Shown here piece after piece: positions 21,565 through 31,614 of a stretch of DNA of 39,344 bases; position 1 is the stretch's first letter; each line of letters starts with the position of its first letter. The stretch spans positions 271,582-310,925 of the forward strand of contig QKYT01000063.1 in assembly GCA_003550305.1 (NCBI GenBank). The letters run 5' to 3'. Source of the stretch: Glomus cerebriforme (lineage: Eukaryota > Glomeromycota > Glomeromycetes > Glomerales > Glomeraceae). The position numbers and the translations under genes were made by a program. The notes beneath the pieces were generated by a model, which ran no database searches, was not told the origin of the DNA, and saw only the letters and a list, made by a program, of their open reading frames with translations.

Positions 21565-21635
21565 AATATGTATTGCAGGCTACATAGTGGGTTATCCACC
21601 TGTCCCAAACTCTGTATTTATTTTTCGCATGTATT
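21565..21635 (+). repeat. 3' flank shared with the CRN gene
   Basis: AATATGTATTGCAGGCTACA and, after a 16-base stretch, TGTATTTATTTTTCGCATGT resemble AATATGTATCGCGGGCTACG and TGTATTTATTTTTTTGCATG at 26222-26272. The match continues the relation between the two genes beyond their coding parts, or marks a repeat that both carry. Confidence 0.6.
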
Positions 21636-21816
21636 AAATGTATGTGCATCAGAAAAATAAAATCTTAAAATTATTGATATTTATTATTGAAAAATTATCA
21701 AAAAGTTAAACCAAATTCTAGAAAAGAATAAAAGATCAATTTAACTAGTAATTAACTTTTATGCTTTGTAGATCTATGACCAGTGTTGGGAAAAATAAAA
21801 TTTGTACATTTGTCTT

Positions 21817-22412
21817 TCAGCTACTTAACCAGCTAGTTTCCCCAAATCCTGAAAGCAGAGGTGGAAATGTACTAATTTTCAAAATGTCATAATTCTTTCT
21901 ATGACAATTATAGTCTGAGGTATGGATATACCCTCTCACACATTCACACCATTTTTTTTTCTTCAGAATAAATCCATCAATTTCCTTAATTAATTCTCCA
22001 ATTTTCTCATCCCCATCTTTAATAGCATTATTTATATCAATCCTTATAGATTCAAGATCTCTTTCAATAAGTTCATTAGTTACAGTCTTTTGATCTTTGG
22101 ATAAGAATTCCTTGCTTTCAGAGGAAGTTGATGAAGTAGGTTAGTAATTATTGAATTTTGAAATCACACAAATTATTATCATTAAAGGAATATTACCTTT
22201 ATTTCTTTTACTCCATTTTCATCCTTTTTTACTTGGAACTTGAAGTTGCTTATTTTTGGCAACTCCTCAGCTAATTCAACAAGTTTCTTTGCTAGTCCTA
22301 GACCTAAAGCACTTTCAAGAGATTTAGCATCGCCAAAGATCTGAAGGACTTGACAATTGTCAGCTTTTTCATTCATTATTTTGACCATAGGAAGATATTT
22401 TTCACCAGGCAT
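21817..22412 (-). CDS. Two-exon gene, 169 aa, unknown function
   Basis: Exon 1 (22412-22197) has 72 codons from Met: MPGEKYLPMVKIMNEKADN, QVLQIFGDAKSLESALGLGL, AKKLVELAEELPKISNF. It ends in phase 0 at a GTAATA donor. The intron contains a TACTAAC branch point, and the acceptor CAAG puts exon 2 at 22110-21817. Exon 2 encodes EFLSKDQKTVTNELIERDLE, a charged helix (IGELIKEIDGFILKKK), then CECVRGYIHTSDYN and a C-terminus LLSGFGETSWLSS. No stop interrupts either exon, which supports the model. No domain recognised; the middle is likely a coiled coil. The gene is convergent with the SAM gene, 180 bp away. Confidence 0.6.
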
Positions 22413-22636
22413 GACTAATCAATAATACAATTATTTTTCAAATTGTGAGAAAAACTATTAGTATCGTGTTTTTGTCGTCGGCCAAGAAAAGGTGTGTAAT
22501 TGTAATATATTTGCCATATTTTACTCGAAAGTTCTGGCATTTTTATTACATGATTTACATGTGTAGATCGATCAAACTAATCGAAAATGGAAATTGTGCG
22601 ATTAGAATCTAGATCCCCTGATGAACGGTAGATTTT

Positions 22637-22771
22637 TATTTACAATGGACCACCTGTCCTATTTGCGATGGAAAACATGGGAATTATGGATTACATGGCG
22701 AATGGTATAAAAATGGAACAGAATATTGTCTTGCTTCACTTCAGACAATAAATTCAAATTCGCGATTGTAG
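22637..22771 (+). pseudogene. Orphan gene fragment with CPIC and HGEW motifs
   Basis: An open stretch reads LQWTTCPICDGKHGNYGLHG, then EWYKNGTEYCLASLQT and TAG at 22769. The CxxC...H...C spacing looks zinc-binding. There is no start; TAG in front of it at 22628-22630 could be an acceptor. G+C is higher than in the flanks, like the genes nearby. Probably a piece of a larger host gene. Bases 22772-23455 show no gene. Confidence 0.4.
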
Positions 22772-23455
22772 CATAGAAACTTTATCATGTACAGTGGGTT
22801 GTATTTATCACTTGCACACGCTTAGCACCTGATATGTGATGTCAGAGACTGTGACCACGGTCACGAGCACTTTTTTATATGCAGTATTGTAAAACGTGAT
22901 TCACGTCCATCAATTTGTTTTCCCGGGACTATTACATCAATTTCTACTGCGCACTTATGACAGCGTGTCCATTAGAAAGTACCTATTTGCAAGTAAAATA
23001 AAAATAGAACGAAAATAATAAATTTTATCATTACATGTATCGTCAATATCATTAATCTAACGAACTCATTAATAATAAAGTATGTGATATTCATGTGCCA
23101 AATTCTGCACAGTATCGTAAAGTATATGAGACGAAATGGAATGTTGAAATGATCATATTAGAAACATCACATACACTTGTTAAAAGCAAATAGATATGAG
23201 CGAAAACTTTATTAAAATATATTTCTAGCTAAGATAATTTTTGCGCTATAAATGTAAGTAAAAAATAATTTAGCAATTAAAGGAGAAAAAATTAATTGGA
23301 TAAACCTGCCAATCTTACACTATGAATAATAGCAATTCAACCCCAAATTCCTACATTTATAATTCTTACTACTACCCAAAGCAATAAAAATAATGAAAAA
23401 AAAAATAATCTGCTACCTCTTTTTTTGATCTAGCTATGGATTATAACTAAAGAAA

Positions 23456-23896
23456 TTATTTGTTTTGATTTTTTTGATCTTTGGTATTGGGTTGCTTAGG
23501 TTGTTCTTTATAGAACTTATCGATCACCACTTTACCCCAATCAATTACGACCGCTCCAATGACTAGATAAAGAAACTTGTTTTCTGCACTAGCAATATTG
23601 CTTTCCATTTTATTCTTCATAAATTACAAAATCTGTTAGAATAAATTTGCAGATTTATAAAGGGATGTAAAAATGAAATACTTGCCATGATGGATTGCTC
23701 CATTCTGAGATTTGCTTCTTTAGTCCTTCTTTCGTAATCCGACAAAAATTCCTTTAGGTCATAACTCATAAGTAATTTCCTGTTTTAAAGCGGTGTCAGT
23801 AGGTGTAGCATCGTTCGTGGCATTGGTTGAGATTCTGCGAGTACCAGCAGGAATCTTTGAGATTTTATGAAGATTTGCGAATAGGCGTTGAAACAT
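23456..23896 (-). pseudogene. Mitochondrial-type coiled-coil membrane protein, frameshifted
   Basis: From ATG 23896: MFQRLFANLHKISKIPAGTR, a basic amphipathic stretch without acidic residues, as in mitochondrial presequences. It is followed by STNATNDATPTDTALKQEIT. The frame meets TGA at 23757, but the next frame opens at ATG 23768 with SYDLKEFLSDYERRTKEANL and RMEQSIM. The intron has a GC donor (GCAAGT at 23685) with a TTCTAAC branch point and a GAAG acceptor at 23615, joining in phase 0 to NKMESNIASAENKFL. A membrane segment follows, YLVIGAVVIDWGKVVI, and a Lys/Gln-rich C-terminus ends at 23456. Presequence, coiled coil and one membrane segment near the C-terminus resemble CCDC90/DUF1640-like mitochondrial inner-membrane proteins, but the match is of layout only. 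One base in or out near 23757-23768 would restore a single frame of about 115 residues. Confidence 0.55.
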
Positions 23897-24235
23897 TATT
23901 AAAGTTTAAAAGAATTTTTGAAAGTTTGAAAAAAAAAAAATAAAATAATCAGGACTTATATATATCTCTGAATACATAATAAAATAGACTCGTTAAATGA
24001 CTAGGAAACTGATTAATTAATTTATTATGCAATGATATCACTCTGATTAATCATACCTTTCATACCTTGTGACAAAAAGTGTTCATAATGATTAATGGAG
24101 TTCCTGGTTCGGTTCAGGTTACAAATGTAAGTCGTAAAGCATTAAGATAATAGATAATTTTGTACAAAGTAATTGGAAGAGTTAACATTTGTGATATTCC
24201 ATGACTCGGAAAGAATGAAATTTCTGCTTAGGCCG

Positions 24236-24417
24236 TTAGTACCACATTCCTTCTATCCGATGCAGACCATCACCTGAAATGCGCAGTACAATATCGTTTT
24301 CATGATAAGCAAAATCTATTATATATACTTCGTCCTTATTGGTTGCAAGCGTGAAAAGTCTTCACGATTATCATATGATATGGTAATGTTGCGCTTATTT
24401 TCTGGCCCGGCAACGTT
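24236..24417 (-). pseudogene. Orphan 3' gene fragment
   Basis: Coding-like text reads NVAGPENKRNITISYDNRED and FSRL, shifts by one base near 24345, and continues TNKDEVYIIDFAYHENDIVL and RISGDGLHRIEGMWY to TAA 24236. The composition is balanced and codon use resembles the CRN gene. No start or other exon is seen upstream. Function not recognised. It faces away from the CRN gene and ends 330 bp from its start region. Confidence 0.4.
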
Positions 24418-24458
24418 TTAAATAAAGTATTATTATTGTACTGTACATGAGAAATGGG

Positions 24459-24740
24459 TCACGTGTAATGATGCGGTCCAGGACTATAAATCTAACATTT
24501 TTATCCTTTGAACGGAAACGGAGTGGCGACAAGCGCATCTAGCCTATAAAAAAACGTCAGGTGAGACAGTTGGTGGGGCGCAGTGATTAGGCCGATCATA
24601 CGGCAGGCTTGTGAAACAGAATAATTTCTCACATATACCCTGCCTCAGTATTTTTTCGCAAATAAAATTCTTTTTTACTTCTTGTCCTCACATACGCCAG
24701 TTTGCACCAATAACATTTCGTATAAAATACTATAAAAGCC
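24459..24740 (+). promoter_or_regulatory. Upstream region of the CRN gene
   Basis: TCACGTGTAATGAT at 24459-24472 is identical over 14 bases to 18285-18298. A TATA-like TATAAAATACTATAAAAG lies at 24720-24737, directly before the ATG at 24747. The CACGTG core is a typical bHLH binding word; whether it acts here is not known. Confidence 0.35.
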
Positions 24741-24746
24741 GAAAAC

Positions 24747-26186
24747 ATGTCTATCACTTTGCTTTGCCTCGTTAAAGGAAATAAAACCTCGATAGTGGAA
24801 AGTTGGTTAGCCACCTCAAGGAGGCTATAAAGACAAAAAACCCGCAAACTTTCGCTAATGTTGACGCCAAGGACATTAAATTATGGAAAGTGCCAATCTC
24901 TGACGATCATGTCGATCCCTTAAGCAATCTTTCACTCGAGGACGGGGAAGAACTGTTGGCAATAAGAAAGATTTCGAAATATCACCTCCCGAGGAACATA
25001 TTCATGCCTTAGTCTCTCCGCCAAAGTCCACCGCCACTTCAGAGGTGTTGAAATTAAGAGAGGAAGTCGCCTCGTTGAAGGAGAAACTTAGCAAGTCTGA
25101 ATATGGTACGTATTTTTTCCTTACCTGAGGTTGTTAAAATCTTCAGGTCGTGAGGCTGTTTGAACTTTATTAACCCGGCTGATACATTACAGAGTTCGAC
25201 ATCGTTGTCAAACCAAAACAGAAGGCAAACAAGTGGACCATAAATATCGAGCAAGGAACCCTCAGTGATCTCAAAGATTACATACGTGAATTGCCACCAG
25301 CGCTCGAAACGATGGGGCAGTGCTCAACTTCATGAATAATGAGGGGAAATATTATCCTAGGAATGATGTCGCATTCCGGGAAATGTTGCGGTCGCTAGTA
25401 TCAAAGAATAATCTCAAGTTTACCGTGTTCATAGAGACTCCCTCGAAACCATTCAACTCCTGGACCTTCCCTAAAGTGTGTGAGCTCTATGAGCTTAGCG
25501 ATGACCCGAATCCTAGTATTGATGTATATCCCGTTTTTCATTGTGGTTCTGCTAACCTAAGTAGCGAAAAGTCTGAAGCCGTGATTAAGCATCTAATGGC
25601 TGAATTAAAACTTCGCCAAGATGTTACTCCTCTCGACAAGGCATATGAGGCAACGAAGACAATTTATTCTTACTGCTATTTAGCTTCCGGGGTCTCGTTT
25701 TACAAAGATAATTTCAAGCTCATACCGGAAAAACTTATCGAGGGTCGAAATGGACAAGGGAACCTCGATTATGCAGTAGAGTGTCGTTCGACCGGTAGAA
25801 TCCTTGGTGTAATCGAAGTTAAGAAGGAAGATTTTATGAAGGGATTTGCCCAGGCGTCTGTGCAGATGGAGTCAACTTTGTCACGTAAACGCAAGGCAGA
25901 TGAAATCGATAACGGACAGGACGTAGATAGAGTATTTGGGATTGTTACCGATGCATCTGAATGGTATTTTATGGAATGTTCGCTAGATAATGAGGGGAAA
26001 CCATCGTTTAAGCTATCGGAACCAGTGACCGTTGTGTACAAAGATGAGAATTTGCAAGCTAAAGTAGAAAAGGTCCTCGGACATATTGTATGGTTATTGG
26101 AGGAGGCACAGAAGCCGGTGGAAGCTTCGCAAAGTGGTGTAAAAAGGGTAAAGTCATTGAGCAACATCGCAGGAAAATCGAATTAG
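24747..26186 (+). pseudogene. Crinkler (CRN) with PD-(D/E)XK nuclease-like domain
   Basis: MSITLLCLVKGN at the start and LVSHLKEAIKTKNPQTF, DIKLWKVPISDD, LEDGEELLAIRKIS, PPEEHIHALVSPP form the ubiquitin-like header of fungal CRN proteins. A coiled coil follows (LKLREEVASLKEKLSKSE). A GTACGT...ACAG intron (25106-25192) joins it in phase 1 to FDIVVKPKQKANKWTINIEQ. The long C-terminal frame (25320-26186) ends in a nuclease-like core: GNLDYAVECRSTGRILGVIE with VKK (Asp, then Glu-x-Lys) and FAQASVQMES, then DRVFGIVTDASEWYFMECS. Three frameshifts break it: near 24785-24800 (with loss of several header residues), near 24985, and near 25315. CRNs are host-translocated or intracellular-conflict effectors with nuclease or kinase ends. 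This copy is probably inactive unless the shifts are sequencing errors. Confidence 0.8.
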
Positions 26187-26386
26187 AATTTAGGAACAGA
26201 TAGGGCTTAGCATAGAAAAAATAATATGTATCGCGGGCTACGTCCCGAACATTTGTATTTATTTTTTTGCATGTAATAATAAACAAAAAATTGAATTTTG
26301 CAGGTATATATGATATGTAAAAAATATATAGTCATGGAACCGCCATTCCAAGGCTATAAACAAATTCATCTGTATCTAATAACATT

Positions 26387-26668
26387 TTAATAAAACATTC
26401 GTGCTAGCGCTGGTATATGTCCTGGCCCTAAAACATTCGTCTTGGTGAATGCATCGTATAAAGCACCTGGTTTGTGCTTTGAAGGGGCTAAATCCGGGTG
26501 ATGGAGGAATTTCATGAGCGTGTCATTCCTCCAAGTTTTCATCTCTTCTTGCTCCCAAGTTAATCCTATTAGTGTGAACAAGTTATCACTGGAATAATTC
26601 ATCCGGATTAGATTCTGGAGTGCGGGACGTTTATTTTTTTCGAGAGTAAGTAGACTCGCTCCTCCCAC
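26387..26668 (-). pseudogene. Orphan exon, unknown function
   Basis: An open frame of 93 codons ends at TAA 26387 and begins after an ATCAG that could be an acceptor at 26669. It includes LLTLEKNKRPALQNLIRMNY, FTLIGLTWEQEEMKTWRND, TLMKFLHHPDLAPSKHKPG and NVLGPGHIPALARMFY. Its G+C is clearly above that of the flanks and Pro/Gly/Trp content is normal for a protein, so it is probably the last exon of a real gene. The upstream side turns into AT-rich repeats, so the 5' part is lost or far away. It converges with the CRN gene. Confidence 0.45.
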
Positions 26669-26689
26669 TGATAAAAATATGTAAAAACA

Positions 26690-27475
26690 AAATAATATAC
26701 TTTTTTAAAGTCTTTTTTAATTATATATATAATATATGCTATTTATAATATTAACTTTAAGTAGTTTTTCAAAAGAATCTTACAATTCATGAATTAAAAT
26801 AATATTTAAGATCTATCTTTTATTATTTTTATCCTTAATTTCAATATTAAGTTAGAGTTAGTTTACATTTTCTGTTTTATTATTTTATCATAATAGATTA
26901 AAGTACCAAATATATATTGTATTTTACTATCATCTCTTTTTTTTGAGAGTATATTCATATTAGGTTTATAGTTTAAGTATATTATTTTTTTAATTTTATC
27001 ATTATTATGATTTTTGCTAACTATTTTAGATTTTTTATAAGATATATAATTTTCTTTTTGTTTATTAATATTTTAAATGTAATTTGAGTATGAAAAGTTT
27101 AAAAAAGTAATATAAATTACATAATATCCTATATAATTATAATTAAAATTGGTCAAAAGTCAGTATTATTATTTTTCTAATAGAACTATATAGGATTACT
27201 ATTTTCTGATATCTACATAAATGTTTTTGCATTTAAATGACTTTCAAATACTTTTTTATATAAAAAAAAAATTAATAAAATACTTGTAAATTGTAATAGT
27301 ATATGAAATCTGAAATTATGATTCTCAGCTATAGCCATAAAGATAATGTTGCAATTATTTTTTAATTTTGAATTAAATTGTGTATAGTAATCCACAATTT
27401 TGCAATTCCAATCACATGATTTATATAAAATACAAAATTGCAAATTACTTAAGATTTAGTAATTAGATTTTATTA
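26690..27475. other. AT-rich stretch without recognised genes
   Basis: No gene supported. A 76-codon minus-strand frame at 27443-27213 has a biased composition and no motif; I do not call it. Confidence 0.5.
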
Positions 27476-27479
27476 AAAT

Positions 27480-27850
27480 TTATACCATTCAAATACTCTC
27501 ATTGAGATAAATCAAATGTTATAAATATTGTCTTTCTAATATTAATATTGATAAAAATACAACTATACAAACATTTAACAATTTTTGAAAATAAATTATG
27601 ATCCAATAATTAGATTTTAATGAATATTATGAATATTATATCAATCAATTCATTTTTATAAAAGAATTCAAATGGTATAAAATTTATCTTTCTAGAGATA
27701 AAACTAAACAAATATTTAACAATTATTGATAACAGAATATCATTCAGTAATTGGATTATAATAAAATTTATACCATTTGATTCATCTCAATGAGAGGATT
27801 CAAATGGTAGTAAAATTATCATTTTAGCATTAATATTGGTGGAGTTATGC
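27480..27850. repeat. Paired palindromes, possible MITE
   Basis: AAATTTATACCATTCAAATA with CTCTCATTGAGAT at 27475-27520 recurs at 27768-27815 as AAATTTATACCATTTGATTC with CATCTCAATGAGAGGATTC. Each block is itself palindromic, and the two face each other with ATTTAACAATTTTTGA/ATTTAACAATTATTGA repeats between. The layout suggests a non-autonomous inverted-repeat element. Ends not fixed. Confidence 0.5.
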
Positions 27851-29640
27851 TTTAATAAAGTTTATAATATATAATTTTAGCCAAAATTGCAGAATCAAAG
27901 CAATTGTCTGCAATATCACAAATCACAATTATTCTTCAATTGCTTATTTATGGATCCATCCTTAGCTATAGGTTATATAATTCTTCTAATTATAAATAAT
28001 AATGTTATTCTGCTATATAAATTTTAAAAATACACATAAATAAACTAATTTTTTTATATAATAATAACTGAAGCAAACAGGTTGTAATATATTTGAAAAT
28101 TAGTCACTTTTAAACAATCAATTGATTTTTATTGTACATATTACTTTTAAATCATTCAATTCAAATGATTGATTTTTATTACTTTGACTATTACATTTCA
28201 ATATTCTTTAAACATGGTTCATATTTAATTCTTTTAATACTTTTAATTTTTTAATAATAATAATTTAAATAAAGATTGGTATGATATAGATGTTAGGACA
28301 AACCAAATTTTACATTTATATGATACTGGGTTAGGACTTGGGATACTGTTGAGATATGAGAAATAACAGCTAAGGAATTTTCTATTTTGGAATTACCAAA
28401 TCTCACATATTGTGCAACAAGATACACTTTTCATTTCTACAAGAGTGTGTTCATTATTTATATTTTGTGTTGAAATTCCTATAAGCAAGAAATTTAATTA
28501 TACAATAAATATGATTAATTTGTTAAAAAAAAATATATTTTTTTAAAGAACCAGTAGATTTTTTGCAAGAAGTTTTAGTTTCCTAAGCACTGCATTGTAT
28601 TTAATTTCTCAAAATAAAGCAATAAAGCCAATATAAATGATGCTAGAAAAATTATAATGAATAAAAAATATAAAAATATTATTCGTATAGTAGAAACAAA
28701 TGAAATAATGAATTTTATTTGGTTCTATTTTACGAAATTATAATGAATGCATAATGCTCAATTTTGGATCAATCAAATTCCAGGATAAGGATCTCAGATT
28801 CTCGGATAAAACCTACAGTTTATAGGGACAAAAACTGATAAATAATTATCTTCTTTGCATAATTATGCTACCATTACACCGAAATAGTTTATTTCTAATA
28901 GCAATAAATGTGGGCTCATGATACATTTTTTCATTAGCCTTATTAAAAATATAATCATATCCTTATAAGAATATTTCTCGTAGCTCACATCTATAAATGA
29001 CAAACATTTAATAATAAAGACAAAGTATTAACGAAACACGAAAATTAGAATAATTAGGCCTTAACAATAAATCACGTGGATGAAAAATTTGTGTTAAATA
29101 TGTGCATTTTTAATTATAAATTAAACATCTGGTTTAAAAAGTAAACCCGTTTTAACCAATAATTAATTTTAAATATTATTAACAATAAATAATCTCTCGA
29201 CAAAGAATAAAAATTAAAACAAGGAATTATAAACATTTTTTGTAACATAATAATTACCATTGATGCCGTTGTAATACAAGAAAAGAAAAGGTTACATGCA
29301 GATAGATAAACAATGCAATTAAATGCACGATTAAATTAAAGAGAAGATTAAAAATCAAAGAAAATAAGGAGTTAAAGAAATTCTCAAAACAAAGACGGCA
29401 TCTCACTATATAAAGAAACTATGCATTGTGTAAATTAAAGCTCGTTTGTTTTTCTTTAAATTATTATGTTTTAAGCTAAACAAAGAATAAAATTCTAAAG
29501 TGGTCGAAGAATAAAGAGGTTGTTAAAAAAAAAAGGAAAGAAACCGTTAATCATTTTGTTACGCAGAATTCAACCATTTCAAGTACAAATAGCCCGCTTT
29601 TCCATTCAACAATTCAACAACAATATCTAATAAAATTCAC
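27850..29640. other. AT-rich intergenic region
   Basis: No gene seen. A short repeated phrase (ATCAATTGATTTTTATT / AATGATTGATTTTTATT) lies near 28116-28180. The stretch 28285-28540 is less AT-rich and ends in an A-run, which could be an old retroposed element, but no target duplication was found. A CACGTG lies at 29073. Confidence 0.4.
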
Positions 29641-29709
29641 ATTATTCCACTATTCGCATCTCTTACAAACAAATAAACTCTTCATCTCTAAATTTATCTC
29701 CCAAACAAA
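29400..29709 (+). promoter_or_regulatory. Upstream region and 5' leader of the 78-aa gene
   Basis: CTATATAAAG at 29407-29416 is TATA-like. The bases from about 29560 to 29709 are C- and A-rich with many CAA and CTT words, typical of a fungal 5' leader, and end in CCCAAACAAA before the ATG. No upstream ATG is present in the last 100 bases. Confidence 0.4.
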
Positions 29710-29946
29710 ATGTCTTCCTCAGCTGATAACAAAACCCTTATCTATAATGTTCTTAAAACTTTAAACACTCGAACTGAGGATTCAAAAACCGATTTTTTCA
29801 ATAATGAGGATCTTTATGTTCCCGAATCATTTTCTACTTACCTTAGTGGAGCAATTTCTGAACAAGATATCCAGGACGCTATTAATCAACTTCAACAAGA
29901 AAAGAAGAAAGGATCTCAAAAGAAAGAAAAAGGCAATCAAGTCTGA
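29710..29946 (+). CDS. 78-aa soluble protein, unknown function
   Basis: A single uninterrupted exon from ATG to TGA with a convincing leader and an AATAAA at about 29955. The sequence starts MSSSADNKTLIYNVLKTLN. It is acidic in the middle (DFFNNEDLYVPESFSTYLSG), has a helix AISEQDIQDAINQLQQEKKK and ends in a basic tail (GSQKKEKGNQV). No signal peptide, membrane segment or known domain. It stands alone between repeats and is the most intact host-like gene in the window. Confidence 0.75.
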   Translation: MSSSADNKTLIYNVLKTLNTRTEDSKTDFFNNEDLYVPESFSTYLSGAISEQDIQDAINQLQQEKKKGSQKKEKGNQV

Positions 29947-29959
29947 AGATTCTGAATAA

Positions 29960-31600
29960 ACCTATAGAAAAATTATTAAAATGAAACTTTAAACGTAAAG
30001 TTTATAAGTTGATGATTTAATCACACACATATATATATTCAATTTTTGCATTCACATTTTTTTTGCATTTGTAATTTATTATTCTCTGTATGATACAACT
30101 ATCCCAAATATAAATTAGATTTTTTTGTATAAATTATAAAATTCGATATATTAACTTTTTTTCATATTTATTTTTAATATTCTTATTTGTATAATTATCT
30201 CATTATTTATAGAATAAAATAAATTTGAACATATAACATATCTTTACCACCAAAAAGCAGATAATCATTTTGAACTACATTGTATTAAAAAATGAAAATT
30301 TATTTTTAATGTTCGAATTGTGGGTGTTATACAGTATACAGAACAAATTTTTTTACGAGAATGATTCGCATAAAAAATTTTCGTAATACAAATCACGTGC
30401 TGTACTTTTCACGTGAATTTGGCCAGCATTATGGCATTAAGAAATCAACCATATGACAAATAAGGGTGTGACAAATATGATTTTACATTCTGTTAAAAAA
30501 ACTGTTCCCTTAGCCCGTAGGGTATGTATGACACGAGATGACAAATATTTTATTATGATTATATTTGGTAATAATAACTGGAAAAGATACTTATATATCA
30601 CTTACATAATCAATATTTGAAACTTTTCAATATATTTTAAACCTTTTTATTCTAAATTTTGTTTTTTAAATATAAGATTTGCTAACTAATAGATACTGAA
30701 TTTAGTAAGTGGTTTTTTTTTTTAGTTTCATTATAATACAAAATAAAATAAATATAGAAAAATTTCAAAAAGATAAAAATATAGTATATTGTAAAATTCT
30801 ATAAAAAAGTGATTTAAGATTTATTTTATAACTTTTATGTTTCTTTTTTAAAAAATCTTTTTATTATATAAAAGGAATAGTTATTTAGCAGAATGAATTT
30901 TAAATAAAAGTTATAAGAAAAATTTAAAATTATTAAATATATATATATATTTGAAGATAAATAGACATATAATTTTATCTATTAAAAAACTAGTAAGTTC
31001 TAAAATACATATTATAATTTATGATTTAACCTCCATTTTAATATATAGAAAACTGTTACCTAGTATCATACCATAGAAAGTATAGATCCTTAGAGTGAAG
31101 TTTTATTTTTGAGCTACTTTAAATAAAAAATGCTCTGATTCTTTTCTATATCCTAATGTAAATACCAAAATATATAAAAGAAAATCAAAACTAGTTTATC
31201 TTTACTATTACTTTATAGAAGTTAATACCTAATAGTTTTGATAGAAAAATTCATGTTAGTATAATATGTTTAAACTGTATATTATAAATTTATAGTAATA
31301 AATTGAGATAACCACTTACATACATCAAATATCATAATCAGATCTTATTTAAGTATTTTTATTATCAATATACTGTACTTGTTTTAAATAGGCTAATTTT
31401 TAATAGCACAAACCTACTTTTTTCTACTGGATTGAGATAATTACTTTTATAAAAGTTAGCTTTAAAATTTTATATATCCTATTCTTATCTAAGAATTCTT
31501 ATTATAGATATACTTAGTGTTAATTATGATCATTTTTAATATTCATAAATAACATTAAATTACCAAATAATAAATGATTTAAAAATTAAATTAAATTATT
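29960..31600. other. AT-rich intergenic region
   Basis: No gene seen. Two CACGTG sites lie 20 bp apart at 30392 and 30411. A diverged direct duplication of about 135 bp is suggested by TTGAGATAACCACTTA near 31303 and TTGAGATAATTACTTT near 31433, each followed by similar TCTTATYTAAG and ATTAT-A-TATACT words. Confidence 0.45.
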
Positions 31601-31614
31601 CAAATTATTCTTTA

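Larger units (their letters stand above)
20265..21637 (+). pseudogene. SAM domain plus PD-(D/E)XK nuclease-like protein
   Basis: Exon 1 (20265-20581) starts with a SAM domain, residues about 8-75: TEGLIDYLGRKNLKLDKDD, KEKISGLTFLKLTKDDFR, GLALGPATVLAEFI. A one-base shift near 20490 leads into LKTLNDLKDMLRRNKVN. A GTGGAT...CACAG intron (20582-20647) joins it to FKEINDDDKALDHCMGDIIL. A 200-bp insert follows (separate entry), then GGNATGRVDYAIKSLENLL and CITEGK: Asp and Glu-x-Lys as in PD-(D/E)XK nucleases. A second intron (21187-21253) precedes NLAQFESAFQTNKKK, a TGA at 21299, then YDYIYGIVTTGTEW-like text and a C-terminal helix ending near 21637. The CRN gene at 24747 has the same nuclease-like layout. 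SAM domains mediate protein contacts; the nuclease fold is inferred from motif spacing. Confidence 0.7.

Noticed and set aside
25769..26286. Two minus-strand open frames over the CRN gene
   Set aside because: They lie antisense to a well-supported domain with conserved nuclease motifs.
27213..27443. 76-codon minus-strand frame
   Set aside because: AT-biased composition, no motif, no splice or start context.
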